Source of the DNA: Pseudomonas sp. GOM6
Lineage (GTDB): Bacteria; Pseudomonadota; Gammaproteobacteria; Pseudomonadales; Pseudomonadaceae
NCBI RefSeq assembly: GCF_029537485.1
Contig: NZ_JARPUS010000002.1
Coordinates: 62,001 to 126,000, forward strand
Direction: 5' to 3'
DNA: 64,000 nt
In this document: positions 8,923 through 20,735 of the stretch, one piece after another
Numbering within the stretch: position 1 is the first letter of the stretch
Layout of the letters: each line of letters begins with the position of its first letter
Translations under genes and position numbers: made by a program
Notes under the pieces: generated by a model
What the model saw: only the letters and a program-made list of their open reading frames with translations
Told to the model about the DNA's origin: nothing
Database searches by the model: none

Positions 8923-10422
8923 ATGGTTCCGGTTATCGCCCTGGTGGGCCGCCCTAATGTCGGTAAGTCGACGCTGTTCAACCGTCTGACCAAGACCCGT
9001 GACGCTATCGTCGCCGAATACGCGGGGCTGACCCGTGATCGCCAGTACGGCGAGGCCAAGTGGCAGGGGCGCACCTACATCGTCATCGATACCGGCGGCA
9101 TCTCCGGCGACGAGGAAGGCATCGATGCGAAGATGGCCGAGCAGTCACTGCAGGCCATTGAAGAAGCCGATGCCGTGCTGTTCATGGTCGACTCGCGCGC
9201 CGGCATGACCGCCTCCGATCAGATGATCGCCGAGCACCTGCGCAAGCGAAACAAGCGCAGCTTCCTGATCGCCAACAAGGTCGATACCGTCGACCCGGAC
9301 ATCGCCCGCGCCGAGTTCAGCCCGTTGGGCCTGGGGGATGCCCTGCCGATCGCCGCCGCTCACGGCCGTGGTATCAGCCAGATGCTGGAAGCCGCGCTGG
9401 GCATTTTCCCGCGTGACGATGGCGAGCCCGAGCCGGTTGAAGGCGAGGAGGGCGCGGAAGCCCCGACTGAGGAAGTGGTTGCCGAAGGCCAGGAAGCCAA
9501 GCGCATTCCCGGCCCGAGCGAGAAGGACGGTATCAAGATCGCCATCATCGGCCGCCCCAATGTCGGCAAGTCGACCCTGGTCAACCGCATGCTCGGTGAG
9601 GAGCGGGTGATCGTCTATGACCAGGCCGGCACCACCCGTGACAGCATCTATATCCCCTTCGAGCGCGACGAAGAGAAGTACACCCTGATCGACACTGCCG
9701 GTGTGCGCCGTCGCGGCAAGATCTTCGAGGCCGTCGAGAAGTTCTCGGTGGTCAAGACCCTGCAGGCCATCCAGGACGCTAACGTGGTGATCTTCGTGAT
9801 GGACGCCCGCGAGGGTGTAGTCGAGCACGACCTCAACCTGCTCGGTTTCGTGCTGGAAACCGGTCGCGCGCTGGTCATCGCCCTGAACAAATGGGACGGC
9901 ATGGAGCAGGGCGAGAAGGACTACGTGAAGACCGAGCTGGAGCGCCGGCTGATGTTCGTCGACTGGGCGGACATCCACTTCATTTCCGCCAAGCACGGCA
10001 CCGGCGTCGGCCACCTGTACAAGTCGGTACAGACCGCGTTCAAGGCCGCCGTCACCCGCTGGCCGACCAACCGCCTGACGCAGATCCTTGAAGACTGCGT
10101 GCAGGAGCACCAGCCGCCGACCGTCAACGGCCGTCGCATCAAGCTGCGTTATGCCCACCTCGGTGGCGCCAACCCGCCGCTGATCGTGATCCACGGCAAC
10201 CAGGTCGACTCGGTGCCGAAGACCTACACGCGCTACCTGGAGAACACCTACCGGCGTGTGCTCAAGCTGGTCGGTACGCCGATCCGCATCGAGTACAAGG
10301 GCGGCGAGAACCCCTACGAGGGCAAGAAGAACAAGCTCACCGAGCGCCAGGTCAACCGCAAGAAGCGCCTGATGAGCCACCACAAAAAGGCCGAGAAGAA
10401 GCGCAAGGACAAGAAGCGCTGA
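8923..10422 (+). CDS. der: Ribosome biogenesis GTPase Der (EngA)
   Basis: A 499-residue protein with two tandem GTPase domains. Each has a [10 protein letters not shown]-loop (about residues 8-16 and 207-215), and the second is followed by the KH-like C-terminal domain and a very basic tail rich in Lys. Der is needed for maturation of the 50S subunit. ATG 8923 follows GAGGAGGAG; an upstream in-frame ATG at 8866 would translate through the bamB terminator and is unlikely. The acidic linker between the G domains ([12 protein letters not shown]) is typical of pseudomonads. Cytoplasmic. Confidence 0.96.
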   Translation: MVPVIALVGRPNVGKSTLFNRLTKTRDAIVAEYAGLTRDRQYGEAKWQGRTYIVIDTGGISGDEEGIDAKMAEQSLQAIEEADAVLFMVDSRAGMTASDQMIAEHLRKRNKRSFLIANKVDTVDPDIARAEFSPLGLGDALPIAAAHGRGISQMLEAALGIFPRDDGEPEPVEGEEGAEAPTEEVVAEGQEAKRIPGPSEKDGIKIAIIGRPNVGKSTLVNRMLGEERVIVYDQAGTTRDSIYIPFERDEEKYTLIDTAGVRRRGKIFEAVEKFSVVKTLQAIQDANVVIFVMDAREGVVEHDLNLLGFVLETGRALVIALNKWDGMEQGEKDYVKTELERRLMFVDWADIHFISAKHGTGVGHLYKSVQTAFKAAVTRWPTNRLTQILEDCVQEHQPPTVNGRRIKLRYAHLGGANPPLIVIHGNQVDSVPKTYTRYLENTYRRVLKLVGTPIRIEYKGGENPYEGKKNKLTERQVNRKKRLMSHHKKAEKKRKDKKR

Positions 10423-10445
10423 GTTCTCCGGCGATCCACGCGAAA

Positions 10446-10476
10446 GGCGCAGCGGCTTCGGTTTCTGCGCCTTTTT
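10446..10476 (+). terminator. Intrinsic terminator after der
   Basis: GGCGCAG at 10446-10452 pairs with CTGCGCC at 10465-10471 and is followed by five T. It closes the der transcript; the aminotransferase gene starts 77 bases later. Confidence 0.8.
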
Positions 10477-10552
10477 CATTGGCGCCGCTGCTGCATCCTG
10501 AGCGGGGCATCGGCTATCCTCGCGGCTCGCAACAAGCTCCTAGGACGTCCCT

Positions 10553-11701
10553 ATGTTCGCCAGCAAGCTGCCCAATGTCGGCACCACCATCTTCACCCGT
10601 ATGTCCCAGCTCGCTGCGGAAACCGGCGCCATCAACCTGTCCCAGGGATTTCCCGATTTCGATGGCCCGCTGGCCTTGCGCGAAGCGGTGAGCCGCCATG
10701 TGCTGGAGGGGCGCAACCAGTACTGCCCGATGACCGGCCTGCCGGCCCTGCGTCAGCAGGTGGCGGCCAAGATCGCGCGCAGCTACGGCGTGCAGCGCGA
10801 TGCCGACAGCGAGATCACCATCACCCCCGGCGCCACCGAGGCGATTTTCTGCGCGGTGCAGGCGCTGATCCATCCGGGCGACGAGGCCATCGTTCTCGAT
10901 CCCTGCTACGACAGCTACGAGCCCTCGGTGGAACTGGCCGGTGGCCGCTGCGTGCACGTACCGCTGGCTTTGCCGGACTTCGCCGTGGACTGGCAGCGCC
11001 TGGCCGCTGCCATCACCCCGCGTACTCGCCTGATCTTCCTCAACTCGCCGCATAACCCCAGCGGCGCGTTGCTGTCGCGTGCCGACCTGGATCGCCTGGC
11101 CGCGCTGATCCGTGGCCACGACATCCATATCATCAGCGACGAGGTGTATGAGCACCTGATCTTCGATGGCGTTCAACACGCCAGCGTGCTGGCCCACGAC
11201 GAGCTGTATGCCCGTGCCTTCGTGGTCAGTTCCTTCGGCAAGACCTACCACGTCACCGGCTGGAAGACCGGCTACGTGGTGGCACCGCCGGCGCTGACCG
11301 CCGAGCTGCGCAAGATCCACCAGTACGTCAACTTCTGCGGGGTGACCCCGCTGCAGCATGCCCTGGCGGACTTCATGGCTGTTCATCCGGAACACGTTGA
11401 GGAACTGCCGGCTTTCTACCAGGCCAAGCGCGATCTGTTCTGCGAACTGCTGGCGGGTTCACGCTTCACCTTCAAGCCGGCGCCAGGCACCTATTTCCAG
11501 CTGGCCGACTATTCGGCTATCCGCCCGGAGCTGGATGATGTGGCGATGGCCGAGTGGCTGACCCGCGAGCACGGCGTTGCGGCGATCCCGGTGTCGGTGT
11601 TTTACCGTGATCCGCCTGCCGACATGCGCCTGGTGCGCTTCTGCTTCGCCAAGCGCGAGGACACCCTGCGCCAGGCTGCCGAACGGCTTTGCCGGGTGTA
11701 A
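10553..11701 (+). CDS. PLP-dependent class I/II aminotransferase (methionine aminotransferase YbdL type)
   Basis: A 382-residue fold-type I aminotransferase. The N terminus (NLSQGFPDFDGP), the aspartate/tyrosine cofactor region (ISDEVYEHLIF) and the PLP-binding lysine K230 in SSFGKTYHVTGWKTGY are present. The closest family I recognise is YbdL/methionine aminotransferase, related to kynurenine aminotransferases, which accepts methionine, phenylalanine and similar amino acids with 2-oxo acid acceptors. The same neighbour follows der in P. aeruginosa. It lies between two terminators, so it is probably transcribed alone. Substrate is inferred, not shown. Confidence 0.85.
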   Translation: MFASKLPNVGTTIFTRMSQLAAETGAINLSQGFPDFDGPLALREAVSRHVLEGRNQYCPMTGLPALRQQVAAKIARSYGVQRDADSEITITPGATEAIFCAVQALIHPGDEAIVLDPCYDSYEPSVELAGGRCVHVPLALPDFAVDWQRLAAAITPRTRLIFLNSPHNPSGALLSRADLDRLAALIRGHDIHIISDEVYEHLIFDGVQHASVLAHDELYARAFVVSSFGKTYHVTGWKTGYVVAPPALTAELRKIHQYVNFCGVTPLQHALADFMAVHPEHVEELPAFYQAKRDLFCELLAGSRFTFKPAPGTYFQLADYSAIRPELDDVAMAEWLTREHGVAAIPVSVFYRDPPADMRLVRFCFAKREDTLRQAAERLCRV

Positions 11702-11703
11702 CG

Positions 11704-11733
11704 AAAAGGCCCCGCGAGAGCGGGGCCTTGGTT
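11704..11733. terminator. Bidirectional terminator between the aminotransferase and oadB
   Basis: GGCCCCGC (11708-11715) and GCGGGGCC (11720-11727) form an 8-bp stem with a GAGA loop. AAAA on the left serves as the U-tract for the minus-strand oad transcript, and TTGGTT on the right is a weaker tract for the plus strand. The two genes converge here. Confidence 0.85.
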
Positions 11734-11746
11734 CATCGGGCAACTG

Positions 11747-12883
11747 TCAGCCGACAAAGTTGAGCAGCACGCCTGCCGCCACCGCCGAGCCGATCACCCC
11801 GGCCACGTTGGGCCCCATGGCGTGCATCAGCAGGAAGTTCTGCGGATTGGCTTCCAGCCCCACCTTGTTTGACACCCGCGCCGCCATGGGCACGGCGGAA
11901 ACGCCGGCCGAGCCGATCAGCGGATTGATCTTCTGCTGGCTGAACAGGTTCATCGCCTTGGCCATCAGCACCCCGGCGGCCGTGCCACCACAGAAGGCGA
12001 CCATGCCGAGCAGGAGGATGCCCAGGGTCTTGATCTGCAGGAAGGCCTCGGCCGACAGCTTGGAACCCACGGTCAGGCCAAGGAAGATGGTGACGATATT
12101 GATCAGCGCATTGCGCGAGGTGTCGGCCAGGCGCTCGACTACGCCAGCCTCACGCAGCAGGTTGCCGAAGGCGAACATGCCGACCAGGGGGGCGGCATCC
12201 GGCAGTAGCATACCGATCAGCAGGCACAGCACGATGGGGAAGACGATCTTCTCCGCCTGGCTGACGGGGCGCAGCTGCTGCATGACGATGGCGCGCTCCG
12301 CCGGGGTGGTCAGCGCGCGCATGATCGGTGGCTGCAACAGCGGCACCAGGGCCATGTAGGAGTAGGCCGCCACGGCGATGGGGCCGAGCAGATCGGGCGC
12401 CAGCTTGGAAGTGACGAAGATCGAGGTCGGGCCATCGGCGCCGCCGATGATGGCGATGGAGGCGGCTTCCTTGATGCTGAACTCCATGCCCGGGATGCCG
12501 GCCGCAGTCAGCGCCAGGGCGCCGAGCAGGGTGCCGAAGATGCCGAACTGGGCGGCGGCACCGAGCAACAGGGTCTTGGGGTTGGCCAGCATGGGGCCGA
12601 AGTCGGTCATGGCGCCTACGCCCATGAAGATCAGCAGCGGGAACACGCTGGTCGGCAGGCCCACCTCGTAGAACAGGTGGAGGATGCCGGCACCTTCGGC
12701 CATGTTGGCCACCGGGATGTTGGCGAGAATGCCGCCGAAGCCGATGGGAATCAGCAGCAGCGGCTCGAAGCCCTTGCGGATGGCCAGGAAGATCAGGCCG
12801 GCGCACACCGCGATCATCAGCGCCTGGCCGGGTTCCAGGTTGTAGATGCCGGTGCTGTGCCAGAGCTTGAGCAGGTTATCCAT
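11747..12883 (-). CDS. oadB: Sodium-pumping oxaloacetate decarboxylase, beta subunit
   Basis: A 378-residue polytopic membrane protein of the OadB/GcdB/MmdB family, which decarboxylates carboxybiotin and couples this to export of sodium ions. The conserved GGADGPT motif with the sodium-binding aspartate, the GTAAGV and the [14 protein letters not shown] segments are visible. At 378 residues it is like the shorter GcdB type rather than the 433-residue Klebsiella OadB. ATG 12883 has GAGGAGG upstream and follows the oadA stop by 10 bases. With oadA and oadG it forms an operon; substrate is inferred from OadA. Confidence 0.88.
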   Translation of the reverse strand: MDNLLKLWHSTGIYNLEPGQALMIAVCAGLIFLAIRKGFEPLLLIPIGFGGILANIPVANMAEGAGILHLFYEVGLPTSVFPLLIFMGVGAMTDFGPMLANPKTLLLGAAAQFGIFGTLLGALALTAAGIPGMEFSIKEAASIAIIGGADGPTSIFVTSKLAPDLLGPIAVAAYSYMALVPLLQPPIMRALTTPAERAIVMQQLRPVSQAEKIVFPIVLCLLIGMLLPDAAPLVGMFAFGNLLREAGVVERLADTSRNALINIVTIFLGLTVGSKLSAEAFLQIKTLGILLLGMVAFCGGTAAGVLMAKAMNLFSQQKINPLIGSAGVSAVPMAARVSNKVGLEANPQNFLLMHAMGPNVAGVIGSAVAAGVLLNFVG

Positions 12884-12893
12884 GGTCGCCTCC

Positions 12894-14663
12894 TCAGGCG
12901 ATGGTCAGCAGGCTGTCGCCCACCGCCACCACGTCGCCGACCTTGACGTTGACGCTGCCGATGCTGCCGGCGCGGAAGGCGCGGATTTCGGTCTCCATCT
13001 TCATCGCCTCGAGGATCATCACCAGCTGGCCTTCCTCGACCCGCTGGCCAGGCTGTACCAGTACCTTGAAGATATTGCCGGCCAGCGGCGCTTTCTGCGG
13101 CTCGCCGCCGTGGGCCGTCATCGGTGCCGGCACGGTGGCCTGGGTATGCCCGCTCACGGGCAGAATGCCGCTGATATCGCCGCCCTCGCTGACCTGCACG
13201 ACGAAGCTGCGGCCATTGACCTCGACCGTGTAGGACTCGGGCTTGCCGGGCTCACGTGCCACCGATTCCAGGCCATTGGGCGCAGGTTCGAAGGCGGCTG
13301 GGTTGCCGCGGTTTTCTAGGAACTTGAGGCCGATCTGCGGGAACAGGGCGTAGGTCAGTACATCGTCGATGGCCTGTTCGGCCAGGCTAAAGCCTTTCTG
13401 TGCGGCCAGCTCGCGCAGCTCTTCCTCGAGCTTGTCCATTTCCGGTTCGAGCAGGTCGGCCGGGCGGCAGGTGATGGCTTCGCCACCGTCCAGTACGCGC
13501 GCCTGCAGCGCCAGGTTGAACGGCGCCGGTGCAGCGCCATACTCGCCCTTGAGCACGCCTGCGGTTTCCTTGGTGATCGATTTGTAGCGCTCGCCAGTGA
13601 GTACGTTGATCACCGCCTGGGTGCCGACGATCTGCGAGGTCGGCGTCACCAGCGGGATGAAACCGAGGTCCTCGCGCACGCGCGGGATTTCCGCCAGCAC
13701 CTGGTCGAACTTGTCCGAGGCGCCCTGTTCCTTGAGCTGACTTTCCATATTGGTGAGCATGCCGCCGGGCACCTGGGCGACCAGGATGCGTGAATCGACG
13801 CCGCGCAGGTTGCCTTCGAACTTGGCGTATTTCCTCCGCACCTCGCGGAAGTAGGCGGCGATTTCCTCCAGCAGCGGCAGGTTCAGTCCGGTATCGCGCT
13901 CGGTGCCCTGGAACATGGCTACCACGGACTCGGTCGGCGAGTGGCCGTAGGTCATCGACAGCGAGGAGATGGCCGTGTCGACGTTGTCGATACCGGCCTC
14001 CACGGCCTTGAGGATGGCCACGCTGGAGAGTCCGGCGGTGGCGTGGCACTGCATGTGGATCGGGATGGCCAGGCTCTGCTTGAGGCGCGAAACCAGTTCG
14101 AAGGCCATGTAGGGGGTGAGGATGCCGGCCATGTCCTTGATCGCCAGGGAGTCGGCGCCCATGTCTTCGATCTGCTTGGCCAGGTCCAGCCACATCTGCA
14201 GGTTGTGTACCGGGCTGGTGGTGTAGGAGATGGTGCCCTGGGCATGCTTGTCCTGGCGCTTGACCGCCTGCAGGGCAGTTTCCATGTTGCGCGGGTCGTT
14301 CATCGCGTCGAACACGCGGAACACGTCGACGCCGTTGAGCGCGGCGCGCTCGACGAACTTGTCCACCACATCGTCGGCGTAATGCCGGTAGCCGAGCAGG
14401 TTCTGGCCGCGCAGCAGCATCTGTTGGCGGGTATTGGGCATGGCCGCCTTGAGCTGGCGGATGCGCTCCCAGGGGTCTTCGCCGAGGTAACGGATGCAGG
14501 CGTCGAAGGTGGCGCCGCCCCAGGACTCCACCGACCAGAAACCGACCTGGTCGAGTTTGGGCGCGATCGGCAGCATGTCTTCCAGGCGCAGGCGGGTGGC
14601 GAGGATGGATTGGTGGGCGTCGCGCAGCACCACATCGGTGATGCCGAGAGGATTCTGGCTCAT
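12894..14663 (-). CDS. oadA: Oxaloacetate decarboxylase alpha subunit, biotin-containing
   Basis: A 589-residue carboxyltransferase. The N-terminal TIM barrel (VVLRDAHQS, with metal ligands in MQCHATAG) transfers the carboxyl group of oxaloacetate to biotin; the C-terminal biotinyl domain carries K555 in EAMKMETE. A Pro/Ala linker separates them (about residues 505-520). A pyruvate carboxylase B subunit (PycB) looks the same on its own, but the flanking oadG and oadB favour the decarboxylase, and no biotin carboxylase partner (PycA) is adjacent. Cytoplasmic, bound to the membrane through OadG. Confidence 0.88.
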   Translation of the reverse strand: MSQNPLGITDVVLRDAHQSILATRLRLEDMLPIAPKLDQVGFWSVESWGGATFDACIRYLGEDPWERIRQLKAAMPNTRQQMLLRGQNLLGYRHYADDVVDKFVERAALNGVDVFRVFDAMNDPRNMETALQAVKRQDKHAQGTISYTTSPVHNLQMWLDLAKQIEDMGADSLAIKDMAGILTPYMAFELVSRLKQSLAIPIHMQCHATAGLSSVAILKAVEAGIDNVDTAISSLSMTYGHSPTESVVAMFQGTERDTGLNLPLLEEIAAYFREVRRKYAKFEGNLRGVDSRILVAQVPGGMLTNMESQLKEQGASDKFDQVLAEIPRVREDLGFIPLVTPTSQIVGTQAVINVLTGERYKSITKETAGVLKGEYGAAPAPFNLALQARVLDGGEAITCRPADLLEPEMDKLEEELRELAAQKGFSLAEQAIDDVLTYALFPQIGLKFLENRGNPAAFEPAPNGLESVAREPGKPESYTVEVNGRSFVVQVSEGGDISGILPVSGHTQATVPAPMTAHGGEPQKAPLAGNIFKVLVQPGQRVEEGQLVMILEAMKMETEIRAFRAGSIGSVNVKVGDVVAVGDSLLTIA

Positions 14664-14686
14664 CTTGTTCTCTCCGGAAGGGCGAT

Positions 14687-14932
14687 TCAGCGGCGCTTGG
14701 CGCGGTGCTGGCGAATGGCGGCCTGGATGGCAGCGAGGGTGTCGGGATCGACGATCGCGCTGGGCGGGGCAGCTGTCGCGACTGGCTGAGGTACCGGCTC
14801 CGGGGCGAAGCGTGCAACCACGGCCGACATCAGGCGGATGGCGAACACCAGGAGGATGAGGAAGCTGAAGACGATGCCCATGCCGAACAGCATGAGCTCG
14901 ACGCCTTCCAGCAGCAGTTCGGCTGGGGTCAT
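14687..14932 (-). CDS. oadG: Oxaloacetate decarboxylase gamma subunit
   Basis: An 81-residue protein with one N-terminal membrane helix (about residues 10-35, [23 protein letters not shown]) and a Pro-rich, basic cytoplasmic tail ending in HRAKRR. OadG anchors OadA to OadB and binds zinc. First gene of the operon: ATG 14932 follows CAGGGAGCC, and oadA begins 23 bases after its stop. A sigma54-type element lies about 105 bases upstream. Confidence 0.85.
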   Translation of the reverse strand: MTPAELLLEGVELMLFGMGIVFSFLILLVFAIRLMSAVVARFAPEPVPQPVATAAPPSAIVDPDTLAAIQAAIRQHRAKRR

Positions 14933-15037
14933 GTATGGCTCCCTGGGTCTAGCCGCTGTTTCGCGGTCATTTGTTGTTTTGATGGTGAGCTTTGGGTCAC
15001 GGCAGCTCCGGAACCATACTGGGAAGTGCTGTCTGGC

Positions 15038-15051
15038 GCAATTATCGTGCC
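15038..15051 (-). promoter_or_regulatory. Candidate sigma54 (-24/-12) promoter for oadGAB
   Basis: The minus strand reads GGCACGATAATTGC, with the invariant GG and GC separated by exactly 10 bases. It fits the consensus TGGCACG-N4-TTGC except that the base before GG is C. It points at oadG and would start transcription roughly 90-95 bases before its ATG. No other gene on this strand lies between. Sequence match only; no activator site was identified. Confidence 0.6.
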
Positions 15052-15081
15052 GCCCTAAGTCGCAGCTGAGTCATGCGGACA

Positions 15082-15120
15082 GAAAAAAGGCCCGCAGTCG
15101 CGAGGACGGCGGGCCTTTTG
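15082..15120 (-). terminator. Intrinsic terminator of valS
   Basis: On the minus strand GGCCCGC and GCGGGCC (15109-15115 and 15089-15095) form a 7-bp stem with a 13-base loop, followed by TTTTTT. It lies directly after the valS stop codon and upstream of the oad promoter region. Confidence 0.85.
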
Positions 15121-15133
15121 GCAGGGCAGATGT

Positions 15134-17965
15134 TTACAGCGCGGCGATCTTCTCGCGCTGCTCGACCAGCTTGGCCAACGCCTGTTCGGCTTCGGCCAAC
15201 TTGGTGCGCTCCTTGTCGAGTACCTCGGCCGGGGCCTTGGCGACGAAGCCTTCGTTGGCGAGCTTGCCGCCGACCCTCTGGACTTCGCCTTGCAGGCGCT
15301 GGATTTCCTTGTCCAGGCGCGCCAGTTCGGCGTCCTTGTCGATCAGCCCGGCCATCGGCACCAGCACCTGCATCTCGCCGACCAGCGCGGTGGCGGACAT
15401 CGGCGCTTCTTCGCCGGCCGCCAGCACGCGCACCGACTCCAGCTTGGCCAGCTTGCTCAGCAGCGGCTCGAAGTCGGCCAGGCGACGCAGGTCTTCTGCG
15501 CTGGCGTTCTGCACGATGATGTCGATGCGCTTGGCCATGGAGATCTTCATCTCGCCACGGATCTGCCGCACGCCGAGCATCAGTTGCTTGACCCACTCGA
15601 TATCGCCTTCGGCAGCCGCGTCGATACGCTCCTCGGCGGCTACCGGCCAGGGTTGCAGCATCAGGGTGGCGCCGTCCTTGCCGGCCTGGCCCTTGATGCG
15701 CTGCCAGATTTCTTCGGTGATGAAGGGCATGAACGGGTGGGCCAGGCGCAGGATCACTTCCAGCACGCGCACCAGGGTGCGGCGGGTGCCGCGCTGGCGC
15801 TCGATCGGCGCGTTCTCGTCCCACAGCACTGGCTTGACCAGCTCCAGGTACCAGGCGCAGTACTCGTCCCAGATAAATTCGTACAGGGCCTGGGCGGCCA
15901 TGTCGAAGCGGAAGGCGTCGAGGTGGCGGGTCACGTCCTGCTCGCAGCGCTGCAGGGCGGAGATGATCCAGCGGTCGACCGGCGACAGGTCCACTGCCTC
16001 ACCATTGATGCCGGTGTCCTGGCCATCGGTGTTTTCGATAACGAAGTTGGCGGCGTTCCACAGCTTGTTGCAGAAGTTGCGGTAACCCTCGACGCGGCCC
16101 ATGTCGAACTTGATGTCGCGGCCGGTGGAGGCCAGCGCCAGGTTGGTGAAGCGCAGGGCGTCGGTGCCGTAGGCGGCGATGCCCTCGGGGAACTCGGCGC
16201 GGGTCTGCTTGGCGATCTTCTCGGCCAGCTTGGGCTGCATCATGCCGCTGGTGCGCTTGGCCACCAGGGCTTCGAGGTCGATGCCGTCGACGATGTCCAG
16301 CGGGTCGAGCACGTTGCCCTTGGACTTGGACATCTTCTGGCCCTGGCCATCGCGTACCAGGCCATGCACGTACACGGTCTTGAACGGGATCTGCCCGGTC
16401 AGGTGGGTGGACAGCATGATCATCCGGGCAACCCAGAAGAAAATGATATCGAAGCCGGTGACCAGTACGTCGGTGGGGTGGAAGGTCTTGAGGAAGTCGG
16501 TCTGCTGCGGCCAGCCGAGGGTGGAGAAGGTCCACAGGCCGGAGCTGAACCAGGTGTCCAGCACGTCTTCGTCCTGGCGCAGGGCGATGTCACCCAGGTT
16601 GTGCTGGGCGCGGACTTCCGCCTCGTCGCGGCCGACATAGACATTGCCGGCCTCGTCGTACCAGGCCGGGATGCGGTGGCCCCACCACAGCTGACGGCTG
16701 ATGCACCAGTCCTGGATATCGCGCATCCAGCTGAAGTACATGTTCTCGTACTGCTTGGGCACGAACTGGATCTCGCCGCTCTCGACCACGGCGATGGCCT
16801 TCTCGGCCAGCGGCTTGGTGGAGACGTACCACTGGTCGGTCAGCCACGGCTCGATGACGGTGCCGGAGCGGTCGCCCTTCGGCACTTTCAGCGCGTGGTC
16901 TTCGATCTTCTCCAGCAGGCCGGCGGCCTCGAAGGCAGCAACGATCTGCTTGCGCGCGACGAAGCGGTCGAGGCCGGCGTATTCGGCCGGCAGGCTGCCG
17001 TCGATCTCGGCATTGACGCTGCCGTCGATGTTGAACACCTGGGCCTTGGCGAGCACCTGGGCGTCCTTGTCGAAGATGTTGATCAGCGGCAGGTTGTGGC
17101 GCTTGCCGACTTCATAGTCGTTGAAGTCGTGGGCCGGGGTGATCTTCACGCAGCCGGTGCCGAACTCGGGGTCGCAGTAGTCGTCGGCGATGATCGGGAT
17201 ACGGCGGCCCACCAGCGGCAGCTCGATGTAGCTGCCGATCAGCGCCTTGTAGCGCTCGTCTTCCGGGTGCACGGCCACGGCGGAGTCGCCGAGCATGGTT
17301 TCCGGGCGGGTGGTGGCGACGATCAGGTAGTCCAGGCCCTCGGCGGTCTTGTTGCCGTCGGCCAGCGGGTAGCGCAGGTTCCACAGGTGGCCCTTCTCGT
17401 CGTGGTTTTCCACTTCGAGGTCGGAGATGGCGGTGTGGAACTTGGTGTCCCAGTTGACCAGACGCTTGCCACGGTAGATCAGGCCGTCCTGGTGCAGGCG
17501 CACGAAGGCTTCTTTAACCGCTTCGGACAGGCCTTCGTCCATGGTGAAGCGCTCGCGCGACCAGTCCACCGAGCTGCCCAGGCGTCGGATCTGCCGGGTG
17601 ATGGTGCCGCCGGACTGCTCCTTCCACTCCCAGACCTTCTCCAGGAACTTCTCGCGGCCCAGGTCGTGACGACCGATGCCGTCGGCGGCCAGCTGGCGCT
17701 CGACCACCATCTGCGTGGCGATACCCGCGTGGTCGGTGCCCGGCTGCCACAGGGTGTTGCGGCCCTGCATGCGGCGGAAGCGGATCAGGCAGTCCATGAT
17801 CGAGTTGTTGAAGCCGTGGCCCATGTGCAGGCTGCCGGTGACATTCGGCGGCGGGATCATGATGGTGTAGGGCGCACCGCTACCTTGCGGGGCGAAGTAG
17901 TTGTTCGCCTCCCAGTTCTGGTACAGGGCGGTTTCGATGGCGTGGGGCTGGTAGGTCTTGTCCAT
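15134..17965 (-). CDS. valS: Valine-tRNA ligase
   Basis: A 943-residue class I synthetase, close to the 951 of E. coli. The HIGH-type motif ([12 protein letters not shown]), the editing domain and KMSKS ([15 protein letters not shown]) are intact, and the C-terminal coiled coil (about residues 875-943) that holds tRNA is present. I start it at ATG 17965 ([11 protein letters not shown]); an upstream in-frame ATG at 18040 would add 25 residues with no family counterpart. Followed by a strong terminator. Cytoplasmic. Confidence 0.97.
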   Translation of the reverse strand: MDKTYQPHAIETALYQNWEANNYFAPQGSGAPYTIMIPPPNVTGSLHMGHGFNNSIMDCLIRFRRMQGRNTLWQPGTDHAGIATQMVVERQLAADGIGRHDLGREKFLEKVWEWKEQSGGTITRQIRRLGSSVDWSRERFTMDEGLSEAVKEAFVRLHQDGLIYRGKRLVNWDTKFHTAISDLEVENHDEKGHLWNLRYPLADGNKTAEGLDYLIVATTRPETMLGDSAVAVHPEDERYKALIGSYIELPLVGRRIPIIADDYCDPEFGTGCVKITPAHDFNDYEVGKRHNLPLINIFDKDAQVLAKAQVFNIDGSVNAEIDGSLPAEYAGLDRFVARKQIVAAFEAAGLLEKIEDHALKVPKGDRSGTVIEPWLTDQWYVSTKPLAEKAIAVVESGEIQFVPKQYENMYFSWMRDIQDWCISRQLWWGHRIPAWYDEAGNVYVGRDEAEVRAQHNLGDIALRQDEDVLDTWFSSGLWTFSTLGWPQQTDFLKTFHPTDVLVTGFDIIFFWVARMIMLSTHLTGQIPFKTVYVHGLVRDGQGQKMSKSKGNVLDPLDIVDGIDLEALVAKRTSGMMQPKLAEKIAKQTRAEFPEGIAAYGTDALRFTNLALASTGRDIKFDMGRVEGYRNFCNKLWNAANFVIENTDGQDTGINGEAVDLSPVDRWIISALQRCEQDVTRHLDAFRFDMAAQALYEFIWDEYCAWYLELVKPVLWDENAPIERQRGTRRTLVRVLEVILRLAHPFMPFITEEIWQRIKGQAGKDGATLMLQPWPVAAEERIDAAAEGDIEWVKQLMLGVRQIRGEMKISMAKRIDIIVQNASAEDLRRLADFEPLLSKLAKLESVRVLAAGEEAPMSATALVGEMQVLVPMAGLIDKDAELARLDKEIQRLQGEVQRVGGKLANEGFVAKAPAEVLDKERTKLAEAEQALAKLVEQREKIAAL

Positions 17966-18080
17966 GGGTGCGGCGGGACCGTATTGGCAACTGATCGGGA
18001 AAGCCGGCAAGTATAACGGCTGCCGGCCGCTACGGGCCACCGGCCGCCGGCAGGGTACCGATTTTGCTGGCGAAGAGGGC

Positions 18081-18524
18081 TCAGGCCTTGGGCTTGAGCA
18101 GGCGGTCCAGGCGGGCGTCGAGGCGGCGCTTCAGTTCGGCCTCGATCTGCGGCACGAAGTCGTCGATCACATCCTGCAGAATCAGCTGGGCGGCGGCGCG
18201 CAGCTCGGCGTCGAGGCGGCTTTGCGCGACCAGGCTTTGTTGCACGGCGCTGCCGATGGCCTGGGCAGTCGGGGTTGGCTGCGCTGGCGCAACAGCAGGC
18301 TGCACAGGATAGGGCAGGGCGGTGCTGGGTGGCGTTGCCGGTTGGGCGATGGGCGGAGCCAGCGGGCCGGGTTCGATGATCTCCGACAGCAGCGGGATCT
18401 CTAGGTCGTCATCCAGGGTTTCGGTCAGCAGCGGGGGCTCCAGCTGCTCTTTCTCCAGCAACTGGCGGATGGCTTCGAGATCGTCCAGCAGGGGGGCGGA
18501 CTTGGGTGGTTGCGAGCTGTCCAT
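18081..18524 (-). CDS. Conserved hypothetical protein between holC and valS
   Basis: A 147-residue acidic protein with no domain I can name. The first half is acidic and Pro-rich (about residues 15-85, many E/P), and the C-terminal half is predicted amphipathic helix ([20 protein letters not shown], then [14 protein letters not shown]). It sits between holC (80 bases upstream) and valS in the same orientation, as in P. aeruginosa, which suggests a conserved pseudomonad operon of pepA-holC-x-valS. No signal peptide; probably cytoplasmic. Function unknown. Confidence 0.75.
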   Translation of the reverse strand: MDSSQPPKSAPLLDDLEAIRQLLEKEQLEPPLLTETLDDDLEIPLLSEIIEPGPLAPPIAQPATPPSTALPYPVQPAVAPAQPTPTAQAIGSAVQQSLVAQSRLDAELRAAAQLILQDVIDDFVPQIEAELKRRLDARLDRLLKPKA

Positions 18525-18604
18525 AAGGGGTGACGGGCAAGGGTGAGAGGGCCGAGGCGGCGGATTCTACGCCGAGTACAGGCCTATTTCGACCTCGGCA
18601 GGCG

Positions 18605-19021
18605 TCAGAGTTCCACGCGTTGCGGGTCATGCCCGAGCTGGCGGTATTGGCGGAAGCTGTCGCGGCATTGCGCCAGGAGCTGGGGCTCCTGATTGACGAT
18701 CTCGATGACCCGGCTGAAGTGCGCCAGATGCGGCGACAGCTGAGGGTGCAGATTGAGCAGCACGCCGCCAGCCTGCGCCGGTTGTTGATCGAGACCGATG
18801 ACGACCGGCGCGCTGGCATCTTCGTCGTACAGGTTGTGGGGGACGAAGGATTCCGCGCGAAAGCGCCACAGCAGACCGTCCAGCTCCTCGCATTGGGCCT
18901 GGTCGGCACCGCGCAGGAATACCGGTAGGCCGGCCTTCCAGGCCTTGGTCGCCAGCTGGCAGGCTGCGCGCAGGCGGCCTTCGGTGTTGGCGGAGGAAAG
19001 AACGTAGAACTCGACGCGCAT
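18605..19021 (-). CDS. holC: DNA polymerase III chi subunit
   Basis: A 138-residue protein matching the chi subunit (RVEFYVLSSANTEGRLRAACQLATKAW, and the D-x-L-L-W-x-F-R-x-E-S-F-V-P-H motif). Chi links the clamp loader to single-strand binding protein at the replication fork. It lies downstream of pepA, the classic pepA-holC-valS arrangement of gammaproteobacteria, though here an 83-base gap with a palindromic repeat separates it from pepA. Confidence 0.92.
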   Translation of the reverse strand: MRVEFYVLSSANTEGRLRAACQLATKAWKAGLPVFLRGADQAQCEELDGLLWRFRAESFVPHNLYDEDASAPVVIGLDQQPAQAGGVLLNLHPQLSPHLAHFSRVIEIVNQEPQLLAQCRDSFRQYRQLGHDPQRVEL

Positions 19022-19046
19022 GGGAAGGCTCGCGGTGATGGGGTCG

Positions 19047-19098
19047 GTAGCCCGGATGCAATCCGGGACGTGTTGTCCCCGGATTGCCTCCGGGCTAC
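19047..19098. repeat. Palindromic repeat family A, copy 1 (pepA-holC gap)
   Basis: A 52-base imperfect inverted repeat bounded by GTAGCCCGGATGCAATCCGG and the complementary CCGGATTGCCTCCGGGCTAC. The same element occurs at 46097-46147 and 55198-55257. It resembles the REP-like elements scattered between genes in pseudomonads and could form a long hairpin in the pepA-holC transcript. Confidence 0.85.
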
Positions 19099-19104
19099 GT
19101 CAGG

Positions 19105-20640
<1,536 letters not shown>

Positions 20641-20735
20641 CTATTTTTTCAAGGGTCCGCCGAGGCGGGCCGGCCATCCGAGTGCGGCTAGTGTGAGCGT
20701 TGCCGCCTGAGCCTGACAACCCTGGAGCGTCTGGT

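Noticed and set aside
12894..14663. Reading oadA as pyruvate carboxylase subunit B
   Set aside because: The sequence alone would allow it, but oadG and oadB flank it and no biotin carboxylase partner is adjacent.
13387..14817. A 476-codon minus-strand frame overlapping oadA in another phase
   Set aside because: Arg/Pro/Gly-rich translation without domains; it overlaps the certain oadA gene and its upstream gap.
15290..18016. A 908-codon open frame on the plus strand opposite valS
   Set aside because: It mirrors the third-position GC bias of valS, has no recognisable domain or ribosome binding site, and valS on the other strand is certain.
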